From Perognathus longimembris pacificus (taxonomy: Eukaryota > Chordata > Mammalia > Rodentia > Heteromyidae), in NCBI RefSeq assembly GCF_023159225.1, contig NC_063172.1:66097067-66161066 (forward strand): DNA of 64,000 nucleotides, written 5' to 3'. Of the stretch, positions 11,301 to 20,202 are shown one piece after another. The translations under genes were made by a program, and so were the position numbers. The notes below the pieces were generated by a model that did no database searches, was not told the DNA's origin, and saw only the letters and a program-made list of their open reading frames with translations. Each line of letters starts with the position of its first letter. Within the stretch, counting starts at the first letter, position 1.

Positions 11301-14300
11301 TGGGCGGCGTGGGTGCTGCGCGCTGAGTTCCGCGGGGGTCGGCCTGGGCGGCGTGGGTGCTGCGCGCTGAGTCCCGCGGGGTCGGCCTGGGCGGCGTGGG
11401 TGCTGCGCGCTGAGTCCCGCGGGGTCGGCCTGGGCGGTGTGGGTGCTGAGTGCTGAGTCCCGCGGGGTCGGCCTGGGCGGCGTGGGTGCTGCGCGCTGAG
11501 TCCCGCGGGGTCGGCCTGGGCGGCGTGGGGTGCTGTGTGCTGAGTCCCGCGGGGTCGGCCTGGGCGGTGTGGGTGCTGAGTGCTGAGTCCCGCGGGGTCG
11601 GCCTGGGCGGTGTGGGTGCTGAGTGCTGAGTCCCGCGGGGTCGGCCTGGGCGGCGCGGGTGCTGCGCGCTGAGTCCCGCGGGGTCGGCCTGGGCGGTGTG
11701 GGTGCTGCGCGCTGAGTCCCGCGGGGTCGGCCTGGGCGGTGTGGGTGCTGCGCGCTGAGTCCCGCGGGGTCGGCCTGGGCGGTGTGGGTGCTGAGTGCTG
11801 AGTCCCGCGGGGTCGGCCTGGGCGGTGTGGGTGCTGAGTGCTGAGTCCCGCGGGGGTCGGCCTGGGCGGCGCGGGTGCTGCGCGCTGAGTCCCGCGGGGT
11901 CGGCCTGGGCGGTGTGGGTGCTGCGTGCTGAGTCCCGCGGGGTCGGCCTGGGCGGTGTGGGTGCTGCGCGCTGAGTCCCGCGGGGTCGGCCTGGGCGGTG
12001 TGGGTGCTGAGTGCTGAGTCCCGCGGGGTCGGCCTGGGCGGTGTGGGTGCTGAGTGCTGAGTCCCGCGGGGTCGGCCTGGGCGGCGCGGGTGCTGCGCGC
12101 TGAGTCCCGCGGGGTCGGCCTGGGCGGTGTGGGTGCTGCGTGCTGAGTCCCGCGGGGTCGGCCTGGGCGGTGTGGGTGCTGAGTGCTGAGTCCCGCGGGG
12201 GTCGGCCTGGGCGGTGCGGGTGCTGCGCGCTGAGTCCCGCGGGGTCGGCCTGGGCGGTGCGGGTGCTGCGCGCTGAGTCCCGCGGGGTCGGCCTGGGCGG
12301 TGCGGGTGCTGCGCGCTGAGTCCCGCGGGGTCGGCCTGGGCGGCGCGGGTGCTGCGCGCTGAGTCCCGCGGGGTCGGCCTGGGCGGCGTGGGTGCTGCGC
12401 GCTGAGTTCCGCGGGGTCGGCCTGGGCGGCGTGGGTGCTGCGCGCTGAGTCCCGCGGGGTCGGCCTGGGCGGCGTGGGTGCTGCGCGCTGAGTCCCGCGG
12501 GGTCGGCCTGGGCGGTGTGGGTGCTGAGTGCTGAGTCCCGCGGGGTCGGCCTGGGCGGCGTGGGTGCTGCGCGCTGAGTCCCGCGGGGTCGGCCTGGGCG
12601 GCGTGGGGTGCTGTGTGCTGAGTCCCGCGGGGTCGGCCTGGGCGGTGTGGGTGCTGAGTGCTGAGTCCCGCGGGGTCGGCCTGGGCGGTGTGGGTGCTGA
12701 GTGCTGAGTCCCGCGGGGTCGGCCTGGGCGGCGCGGGTGCTGCGCGCTGAGTCCCGCGGGGTCGGCCTGGGCGGTGTGGGTGCTGCGCGCTGAGTCCCGC
12801 GGGGTCGGCCTGGGCGGTGTGGGTGCTGCGCGCTGAGTCCCGCGGGGTCGGCCTGGGCGGTGTGGGTGCTGAGTGCTGAGTCCCGCGGGGTCGGCCTGGG
12901 CGGTGTGGGGTGCTGAGTGCTGAGTCCCGCGGGGTCGGCCTGGGCGGCGCGGGTGCTGCGCGCTGAGTCCCGCGGGGTCGGCCTGGGCGGTGTGGGTGCT
13001 GCGTGCTGAGTCCCGCGGGGTCGGCCTGGGCGGTGTGGGTGCTGCGCGCTGAGTCCCGCGGGGTCGGCCTGGGCGGTGTGGGTGCTGAGTGCTGAGTCCC
13101 GCGGGGTCGGCCTGGGCGGTGTGGGTGCTGAGTGCTGAGTCCCGCGGGGTCGGCCTGGGCGGCGCGGGTGCTGCGCGCTGAGTCCCGCGGGGTCGGCCTG
13201 GGCGGTGTGGGTGCTGCGTGCTGAGTCCCGCGGGGTCGGCCTGGGCGGTGTGGGTGCTGAGTGCTGAGTCCCGCGGGGTCGGCCTGGGCGGTGCGGGTGC
13301 TGCGCGCTGAGTCCCGCGGGGTCGGCCTGGGCGGTGCGGGTGCTGCGCGCTGAGTCCCGCGGGGTCGGCCTGGGCGGTGCGGGTGCTGCGCGCTGAGTCC
13401 CGCGGGGTCGGCCTGGGCGGCGCGGGTGCTGCGCGCTGAGTCCCGCGGGGTCGGCCTGGGCGGCGTGGGTGCTGCGCGCTGAGTTCCGCGGGGTCGGCCT
13501 GGGCGGCGTGGGTGCTGCGCGCTGAGTCCCGCGGGGTCGGCCTGGGCGGCGTGGGTGCTGCGCGCTGAGTCCCGCGGGGTCGGCCTGGGCGGTGTGGGTG
13601 CTGAGTGCTGAGTCCCGCGGGGTCGGCCTGGGCGGCGTGGGTGCTGCGCGCTGAGTCCCGCGGGGTCGGCCTGGGCGGCGTGGGGTGCTGTGTGCTGAGT
13701 CCCGCGGGGGTCGGCCTGGGCGGTGTGGGTGCTGAGTGCTGAGTCCCGCGGGGTCGGCCTGGGCGGTGTGGGTGCTGAGTGCTGAGTCCCGCGGGGTCGG
13801 CCTGGGCGGCGCGGGTGCTGCGCGCTGAGTCCCGCGGGGTCGGCCTGGGCGGTGTGGGTGCTGCGCGCTGAGTCCCGCGGGGTCGGCCTGGGCGGTGTGG
13901 GTGCTGCGCGCTGAGTCCCGCGGGGTCGGCCTGGGCGGTGTGGGTGCTGAGTGCTGAGTCCCGCGGGGTCGGCCTGGGCGGCGTGGGGTGCTGCGCGCTG
14001 AGTCCCGCGGGGTCGGCCTGGGCGGCGTGGGGTGCTGTGTGCTGAGTCCCGCGGGGTCGGCCTGGGCGGTGTGGGTGCTGAGTGCTGAGTCCCGCGGGGT
14101 CGGCCTGGGCGGTGTGGGTGCTGAGTGCTGAGTCCCGCGGGGTCGGCCTGGGCGGCGCGGGTGCTGCGCGCTGAGTCCCGCGGGGTCGGCCTGGGCGGTG
14201 TGGGTGCTGCGCGCTGAGTCCCGCGGGGTCGGCCTGGGCGGTGTGGGTGCTGAGTGCTGAGTCCCGCGGGGTCGGCCTGGGCGGTGTGGGTGCTGCGCGC

Positions 14301-14375
14301 TGAGTCCCGCGGGGTCGGCCTGGGCGGTGTGGGTGCTGCGTGCTGAGTCCCGCGGGGTCGGCCTGGGCGCCGTGG
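8391..14375. repeat. 43-bp minisatellite with higher-order structure
   Basis: About 139 head-to-tail copies of a 43-bp unit with core CCCGCGGGGTCGGCCTGGGC followed by a variable GG(T/C)G(T/C)GGGTGCTG and a linker GCGCGCTGAG, CGTGCTGAG, AGTGCTGAG or TGTGCTGAG. Variants recur in a fixed order. The rare GAGTTCCGC variant starts near 8737, 10247, 11327, 12406 and 13483; the TGTGTGCTGAG variant near 8941, 10453, 11532, 12610, 13687 and 14034. The last full spacings are 1077-1080 bp, equal to 25 units plus a few extra G. The first (1510-1512 bp) equals 35 units, the excess being two more rounds of a 5-unit (215-bp) sub-block. Each unit carries several CpGs and a SacII-type CCGCGG. The minus strand has no stop codon in any frame, because the unit has none and 43 = 1 mod 3; the resulting Pro/Arg/Thr-rich 2,340-codon frame is not annotated as a gene. 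Confidence 0.97.
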
Positions 14376-14457
14376 GGGCCGTGGACGCGGCGTCTCCTTC
14401 CCGACCCTGGGTGCCAGCCCTGCTCCGGCCCTCCCGGAGCTGCCAGGCCTGCGGGGG
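14376..14457. other. Short GC-rich spacer
   Basis: About 80 bp of non-repeated sequence (GGACGCGGCGTCTCCTTCCC, CTCCGGCCCTCCCGGAGCTG) between two tandem arrays. It contains a small inverted repeat around CTCCGG/CCGGAG. No gene is seen. Confidence 0.6.
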
Positions 14458-14866
14458 CGGGGGGGGGGGGTGGGGTCACGGGGGGGAGCGGGGGGAGTGG
14501 GGGTCACGGGGGGGAGCGGGGGTCACGGGGGTCGTGGGGGTCACGGGGGGGTCGTGGGGGTCACGGGGGGGAGCGGGGGTCACGGGGGTCGTGGGGGTCA
14601 CGGGGGTCGTGGGGGTCACGGGGGGGAGTGGGGGTCACGGGGGGGAGTGGGGGTCACGCGGGGGGAGCGGGGGTCACGGGGGGTCGTGGGGGTCACGGGG
14701 GGGCGTGGGGGTCACGGGGGGCGTGGGGGTCACGGGGGGTCGTGGGGGTCACGGGGGGGCGTGGGGGTCACGGGGGGCGTGGGGGTCACGGGGGGGCGTG
14801 GGGGTCACGGGGGGGCGTGGGGGTCACGGGGGGGCGTGGGGGTCACGGGGGGGCGTTGTCTCGGGG
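14458..14866. repeat. ~19-bp G-rich minisatellite
   Basis: About 20 copies of GGGGGTCACGGGGGG plus a variable CGTG, GAGCG, GAGTG or TCGTG. Every unit has two runs of at least four G, so the plus strand has very high G-quadruplex potential. TCACG recurs at every unit. Unit length varies by 1-3 bases through G-run length. Confidence 0.93.
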
Positions 14867-15520
14867 GGAGGCGGCGCCGTCGGGCCGGGCCCGCGCCCTC
14901 GCCTGGGTCCCGAGTCCCCGCCGCCCTCCCCGCGCACCGACGCCCCCGCGCCCCCCCCGCGGTGCGCTGAACTTCGCCCCGACGCGGAGCCCCGACGCCG
15001 CCGCGCCCCGCGCCCCGCGCCCCGCGGGAGGAGCCGCCGCCGCCGCCGCCGTGACGCGTCAGGGAGGAAGCGCCCGCCCGCCCGCCCGCCCGCCCGGCCC
15101 GCGGCGGAGGAGGAGGAGGAAGCGCGCGCTCGGCCCGGCGCCGCCGCGCGGCCCGGCCGCCCCGTCGTCCGCCGGGTAGGTGCGGGGCGGGCGGGCGGGG
15201 GGGGGGGCCGCGTCCGCGCGTCTCCTCGGGGCGGGGTCGCGCGGGGCTCGGGGCGCCGCACCCCGGCCGGGCTGGAAGCGGGCGCGGGCCCCCGGCGCGC
15301 CCCGACGCCCTCCTCCCCCCTCGCCCCTCCCACGTGCTCCCCGCGGTTCACTCCCGCCCCCCCCCCCCCCGCAGCGTGGCGTCGAGGGCGGCTCCGCGGG
15401 CGGCGCTGGGGTGGGTGGGGCGGCGCGCCCTCCGGCCCCGGTGAGGCCCGCTCGCTGGAAGGGGCCCACAGCCTGGCCCCGGCCCGGGCTCCCCTCCCAG
15501 CCTGGCAAACCGTGGGGGGG
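14867..15520 (+). promoter_or_regulatory. CpG-island promoter candidate with first exon
   Basis: Dense CpG sequence without tandem structure. It contains a palindromic TGACGCGTCA (15052-15061, CRE/ATF-like), a (GCC)n and (CCCG)n run, and a donor-like AG|GTGCGGG after 15179. A CpG island followed by a donor is typical of a vertebrate 5' UTR exon, here perhaps about 15000-15179 on the plus strand. Downstream, a long C tract ends in GCAG at 15371-15374 (acceptor-like) and CCG|GTGAGG lies after 15440, so a short second exon is possible. No ATG-initiated frame with a known domain is visible, so the gene cannot be named. Confidence 0.45.
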
Positions 15521-15672
15521 GGGGGGACGGTCGGGGGGCACCGTCGAGGGGGGGGAATGGTCGGGGGCACCGTAGGGGGGGGGGACCGTCGGGTGATCGT
15601 GGGGTGGACGGTCGGGGGGAACCGTCGAGGGGGCACCGCCGGGGGGGGGACCGTCGGGGGGGGGACGGCCGG
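15521..15672. repeat. Degenerate G-rich tandem array
   Basis: Irregular repeats of GGGGACGGTCGGGGG and GGCACCGTCGAGGGG, about 20-25 bp each. Again G-rich on the plus strand, with G runs of 4-10. Confidence 0.75.
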
Positions 15673-16094
15673 CGTGTGGCCGCGGCGCCCTGGGATGGGG
15701 CGCGCCCTGTGGCGCCACCGCCGCCCCCTCGGACCGGGTGACTGGGGCTCCCGCGCCTGTTATTGGACGGGGGGGCGGCGCGCTCTGGAATCCCCGCCCT
15801 CTCCCGACGATCCCGGGCCCCACGGCGAATCGGTGAACACCCGACGGGCTCCCCGCCCGCCCCCGCCGCTCCGGGGCCCTCCCCCCCCGCCCGCCCGCGC
15901 CCGCCGCCCTCCCACCGCCCTCCTCCTGCTCGGCGATCCCTGCGACGACACGCCCGACGCGCCCGCCCCGTCTACCGAGGCCGGGCGGCCCGACGCCCCT
16001 CGACGGGACTCGGCACCGTGGACGCGGGGTGGCGGTCACCGAGTCACCTCAGCCGAGGGGCGCCGGGGCTGCCGGGGCTCGCGGAGCGCGTCGG
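15673..16094. other. CpG-rich single-copy segment with inverted CCAAT
   Basis: Non-repeated GC-rich DNA with TATTGGACGG at 15761-15770, an inverted CCAAT box of NF-Y type, and several CCGCCC/CCCGCC motifs. It probably belongs to the same CpG-island promoter as 14867-15520, possibly in the opposite direction. No gene is recognised. Confidence 0.4.
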
Positions 16095-16757
16095 GGCGCG
16101 CGCGTCCACCCGCGGGGCCCCGGGCTCCGGGCTCCGGGCGCGCGCGTCCACCCGCGGGGCCCCGGGCTCCGGGCGCGCTCGTCCACCCGCGGGGCCCCGG
16201 GCTCCGGGCGCGCTCGTCCACCCGCGGGGCCCCGGGCTCCGGGCGCGCTCGTCCACCCGCGGGGCTCCGGGCTCCGGGCTCCGGGCGCGCTCGTCCACCC
16301 GCGGGGCTCCGGGCTCCGGGCGCGCTCGTCCACCCGCGGGGCCCCGGGCTCCGGGCGCGCTCGTCCACCCGCGGGGCTCCGGGCTCCGGGCGCGCGCGTC
16401 CACCCGCGGGGCCCCGGGCTCCGGGCTCCGGGCGCGCTCGTCCACCCGCGGGGCCCCGGGCTCCGGGCGCGCTCGTCCACCCGCGGGGCTCCGGGCTCCG
16501 GGCGCGCTCGTCCACCCGCGGGGCTCCGGGCTCCGGGCGCGCTCGTCCACCCGCGGGGCCCCGGGCTCCGGGCGCGCTCGTCCACCCGCGGGGCTCCGGG
16601 CTCCGGGCGCGCGCGTCCACCCGCGGGGCCCCGGGCTCCGGGCTCCGGGCGCGCTCGTCCACCCGCGGGGCTCCGGGCTCCGGGCTCCGGGCGCGCTCGT
16701 CCACCCGCGGGGCTCCGGGCTCCGGGCTCCGGGCGCGCTCGTCCACCCGCGGGGCCC
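16095..16757. repeat. 35/42-bp minisatellite
   Basis: Eighteen copies of a unit containing GCGC(T/G)CGTCCACCCGCGGGG followed by CCCCGGGCTCCGGGC. The TCCACCC positions are 16105, 16147, 16182, 16217, 16252, 16294, 16329, 16364, 16399, 16441, 16476, 16511, 16546, 16581, 16616, 16658, 16700 and 16742. Every spacing is exactly 35 or 42; the longer form has one more 7-bp GGCTCCG. Two initial rounds of 42-35-35-35 make a 147-bp higher-order unit. Confidence 0.96.
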
Positions 16758-17261
16758 CTGTCTTCGTGTGTTTGCTCACTTTGTGAAAATCACCCACTAA
16801 GCTGCTGATTCGTGAACCTCAGATCACCTAACGCCTTAGTCCCGACAGAGTTCCCACATGACTTTAAGCATCTCCCTTCCTAGGCCATTCCTTCTGGTGA
16901 AACCTCGGTTCTTATTTCAATCCCCATCCTGTTTCAAGGCGACAAGGGGACGAATCTAAGCGGTGCCCACCCTGCACCTTACATTCCGAATTCACATAAT
17001 TTTAACTGAATACCAGCTTTGAGTTAATTGCTGTTGCCAAGGAAGCTGATGCGAAATCAATCCGACACTGAAGTCCAGATCAGAGCACCAACCATTAAAA
17101 TAGTGTCACCTGCCCAAAGGCTTTCAGCGGGAGCGAGGGCAGTGCGCAATAGCTTTGTCCTTGTCCAGTTTCTCAGGCTCTTTGCTTTTGCCCTGGCTCC
17201 TGAAAAATCTCTTCCAGTTTATCTCCTTGGACTCGCCATTCTACTCAAAATCTACCTGGGC
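16758..17261. other. Single-copy DNA at the edge of the GC-rich block
   Basis: Composition drops abruptly to about average at 16758. No repeat family is recognised. Open frames exist at 17028-17282 but have no domain or codon pattern I can support. Confidence 0.5.
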
Positions 17262-17362
17262 CTGGCCATCACAGTCTTGTGATTCCAGCGCTCAGGAATC
17301 TGAGGCAGAAAGATCTGAGTTCCGCCTCAGCCTGGTGTATTTAAAGAGATACTCTCTCAGGA
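17262..17362 (+). mobile_element. B1-like SINE fragment
   Basis: CCAGCGCTCAGGAATCTGAG, GATCTGAGTTCCGCCTCAGC and CTGGTGTATTTAAAGAGATA follow the order of a worn B1-type element. Confidence 0.5.
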
Positions 17363-17671
17363 AACAGTCAGCCAACCAGATCACCAACTTGTTGTTTTTT
17401 CTTCAGTAAAATGAGTGAAAGAAGTAATGAAAGATGAATTGGTATAGGCTGAAGGACTGGTAAGAGGGAAATAGCTGGTGTGTGAGTGAACTAAGAAGTT
17501 AGGTCTCATGGGGACTAATTCCTGGTAGTTGAGCTGTTCCCACTGTAGGAAGAACTACCTGGGATTGAAGTCTGAGAAGTACTTGGAATTTCTATTGGCA
17601 TGGTAAAATGTTGGTAGAAAGGGTTCCTTTGTATTCCAAGTGCAAAATCATTCTAATAAGCGACACTTGCT

Positions 17672-17791
17672 TTGGAAGTGGCGCTGTGGCTCAAGTGGTA
17701 GAGAGCATGAAAGCTCAGAGACAGCCTAGGCCCTGAGTCCAAGCCCCAGTACTGGCACGGGACAGTCCCAAGAAAAAGAAAAAAAAAAAAA
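17672..17791 (+). mobile_element. Dimeric ID-like SINE, right half only
   Basis: Begins GGAAGTGGCGCTGTGGCTCA and ends GCCCCAGTACTGGC with an A tail. The left monomer is missing, so this is 5'-truncated. Confidence 0.85.
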
Positions 17792-18070
17792 TGAAACCCT
17801 TTCTTTAGGTTACAAAGTAAGATTGTTTTTTCAGATAATTACAAATGTAGAGAGCAAGTTCAGTGGCTTTTAACTTAAGAGTAAGGGTGATTTGACAGGA
17901 TTTTGTTTAAGTAATGGCCTAGATTTTATATCTTTTTGAACACCTTTACTGTTGAGATAACGTCATTCTTCTCGTGGATTTTGAAGAAACACCATGAATG
18001 TGGTAATGAGCATGATTCACACTGTTGCCATTTAGTTTCCTGATAATTTGCTATCAGCCAATACCAAACA

Positions 18071-18285
18071 TTTTTCTTTTTTTTTTTTTCCTTTGCCAGT
18101 CCTGGGCCTTGGACTCAGGGCCTGAGCACTGTCCCTGGCTTCTCTTTGCTCAAGGCTAGCACTCTACCTCTTGAGCCACAGCGCCACTTCTGGCCATTTT
18201 CTGTATATGTGGTGCTGGGGAATTGAACCCAGGGCTTCATGTATACGAGGCAAGCACTCTACTACTAGGCCATATTCCCAGCTCC
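18071..18285 (-). mobile_element. Dimeric ID-like SINE with target-site duplication
   Basis: Full reversed copy. The flanks share CCAAACATTTT (18064-18074 and 18284-18294). Confidence 0.93.
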
Positions 18286-18483
18286 AAACATTTTGTTCTC
18301 TTCAGATATAATGGACTTCATCTAAAATGTGTTTATTTACAAAAATAGGACTCATTGAAGGGTTAATCCACAGACTACTGGGTGAAATTTCTTCAAGTAC
18401 AAACAGTACTTTACTAGGACTTAACTGATTTGCTTGCTTGAGCTTGCAAATGAGAAGAAATGTTATTGTTTTGTTTATTTGTT

Positions 18484-18600
18484 TGTTTAAGAAAGGGGGT
18501 TCACCATGTTACAGGTTAGTCTTGAACTCTTGGGCTCAAGCAATACTCCTGCCCTAGTCCTATGAAGTAATTGGGACCACGGGCACATGCTCTAGTTATT
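18484..18600 (-). mobile_element. 7SL/B1-like SINE fragment
   Basis: GGGGTTCACCATGTTACAGG, TCTTGAACTCTTGGGCTCAA and CCTAGTCCTATGAAGTAATTG resemble the reversed left arm of a 7SL-derived SINE. A GATA-rich stretch follows at 18686-18713. Confidence 0.55.
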
Positions 18601-18877
18601 TACCTTCCTGTCTTTTAAATAAATAATGAAGTTAACTTAAAATTATCTAGTTTCCAACTGTACATATGAGCAAACATTTATGAGACATAGATAGGTAGAT
18701 AGATACATAGATATTATGTATAAACTACACAAGCTAGTGCACATTGTAATATATACAACAAGGGAGTTTGGGGATCATATCCGTAAGTTCCCCAAGAAAA
18801 TACTATGTGCACAGCTTTTTCTTCCTGTTTTTTACTTTAGTTTTAGTCCATAATTTGAAAATTAGTTTTGAATTGAT

Positions 18878-19093
18878 GTTTTTGTTGTTGTTGTTTTGTT
18901 TGCCAGTTCTGGGGCTTAGACTTAGAGCCTGAGCACTGTCCCTGGCTGCTTTTTTGCTCAACGCTAACATTCTACCACTTGAGCCACAGCGCCACTTCTG
19001 GCTTTTTCTTTATGTGTGGTGCTGAGAAATCGAACCCAAGGCTTCATGTATATGAGGCAAGCACTCTACCACTAGGCCATATTCCCAGTCCCC
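18878..19093 (-). mobile_element. Dimeric ID-like SINE, first of a same-site pair
   Basis: Reversed copy between TTGAATTGAT at 18868-18877 and the same TTGAATTGAT at 19094-19103. The next SINE begins directly after that repeat. Confidence 0.92.
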
Positions 19094-19103
19094 TTGAATT
19101 GAT

Positions 19104-19302
19104 TTTCTTTTTTGCCAGTCCTGGGCCTTGGACTCAGGGCCTGAGCACTGTCCCTGGCTTCTCTTTGCTCAAGGCTAGCACTCTGCCATTTGAGCCACAG
19201 CACCACTTCTGGCTTTTTCTATGTATGTGGTGCTGGGGAATCGAACCCAGGACTTCATGTATACGAGGTGAGCACTTTACCACTAGGCCACATTCCCAGC
19301 CC
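19104..19302 (-). mobile_element. Dimeric ID-like SINE, second of a same-site pair
   Basis: Reversed copy between TTGAATTGAT at 19094-19103 and TGAATTGAT at 19303-19311. Three copies of one target sequence and two SINEs indicate two insertions at one site. Confidence 0.92.
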
Positions 19303-19309
19303 TGAATTG

Positions 19310-19425
19310 ATATTTTTAAGGAGCTGTATAAGGGGTTATAACTTTATAAGTCAGGTTATGAGTACAATGCTTCTTGGGCAGTGTCACCCCTTCTTTCACT
19401 TTTCAAACATCTTCCCCTCTCCCAT
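19310..19425 (-). mobile_element. L1-like 3'-tail fragment
   Basis: GGGGTTATAACTTTATAAGT ... GGCAGTGTCACCCCTTC is the reversed form of a 3' end that recurs at 26.13, 28.33 and 46.6 kb and, forward, at 36.7 and 51.53 kb. I take it as the 3' UTR of a LINE-1 subfamily. It is non-coding. Confidence 0.5.
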
Positions 19426-19810
19426 GCCCACTCACAAGTTACATCGTACAGTTTTTACATGGTGGACATTGAATACCATGACTGCGTTTGCTCACTCCTC
19501 TTCCCTCCATTCCTGTGCCCTCATTTGCCCCCCCCCATGCTAAAACAAAGTAAAACAGAAAATAAAAACACCATGTTTCCATTTCTTGGAATTCATTTGG
19601 TAAATAGTACTTTAGTTGATCGAGGAATTATGCCTTTGGATTCCTCCCATATGTATACACTCCTTTTAGGCAGTTTGTTTTTGTGCAAATGCATAGAGCC
19701 TCATATTAATTATCGTGTTTAGTTGTGTTTTAGATCTAGCTCCCACCTATGAGAGAAAATGCATACCATTTGTTTTTCTGAGCTTGGGTAAGCATTATTT
19801 TTAACTATAA

Positions 19811-19850
<40 letters not shown>
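19811..19850. repeat. (AT)n microsatellite
   Basis: About 19 AT dinucleotides without interruption. Confidence 0.95.
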
Positions 19851-19854
<4 letters not shown>

Positions 19855-19956
19855 AGATTCAAACAATTGAGAAACACATACAATAAAAAAAAAGAAGACA
19901 TTTCTAGCTATAGGCATGGCAGAGTGTCTGGGAAGCTTGAGGCCCCGAGTTTAAAT

Positions 19957-19958
<2 letters not shown>

Positions 19959-19989
<31 letters not shown>
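19959..19989. repeat. (CA)n microsatellite
   Basis: About 15 CA dinucleotides, following a short worn ID-like stretch (GAGGCCCCGAGTTTAAATCTC). Confidence 0.95.
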
Positions 19990-19991
<2 letters not shown>

Positions 19992-20202
19992 TAACCATTG
20001 CAAACATTTTATATTCTTATAGACATTTTTCCTTGCTTATGCAAATTTGCTTATCTATATTTGTATCGAATATTTTTAAAGCAAGAATTATTCTATGCAG
20101 TTTGTCTTTTTGTTTCTTATTTAACATTTTAGCATAGACCTCTATTTTTCCACATACTTTTTTTTCTACAAAAGGAAAAGTAAGAAATACTGTGCTACAT
20201 AC

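Noticed and set aside
8391..14375. CRISPR-like array of regularly spaced repeats
   Set aside because: Units are directly adjacent with no unique spacers, and the window is vertebrate DNA. It is a minisatellite.
7485..14507. A 2,340-codon minus-strand open frame
   Set aside because: It runs through low-complexity G/T DNA and the 43-bp array. Openness follows from the unit having no minus-strand stop and a length of 1 mod 3; the other two frames are open too. There is no domain, and the start is not supported.
14327..16786. An 819-codon plus-strand open frame
   Set aside because: It crosses two minisatellites and the CpG island. Composition is Gly/Arg/Pro from GC bias, and it passes through plausible splice sites and promoter sequence.
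16036..16797. Repeat proteins in both strands of the 35/42-bp array
   Set aside because: Several frames on both strands are open at once, as expected for a stop-free GC-rich unit. No initiation context or homolog.
19381..19722. A 113-codon plus-strand frame
   Set aside because: It overlaps a reversed L1-like tail, and the rest has no protein-like pattern.
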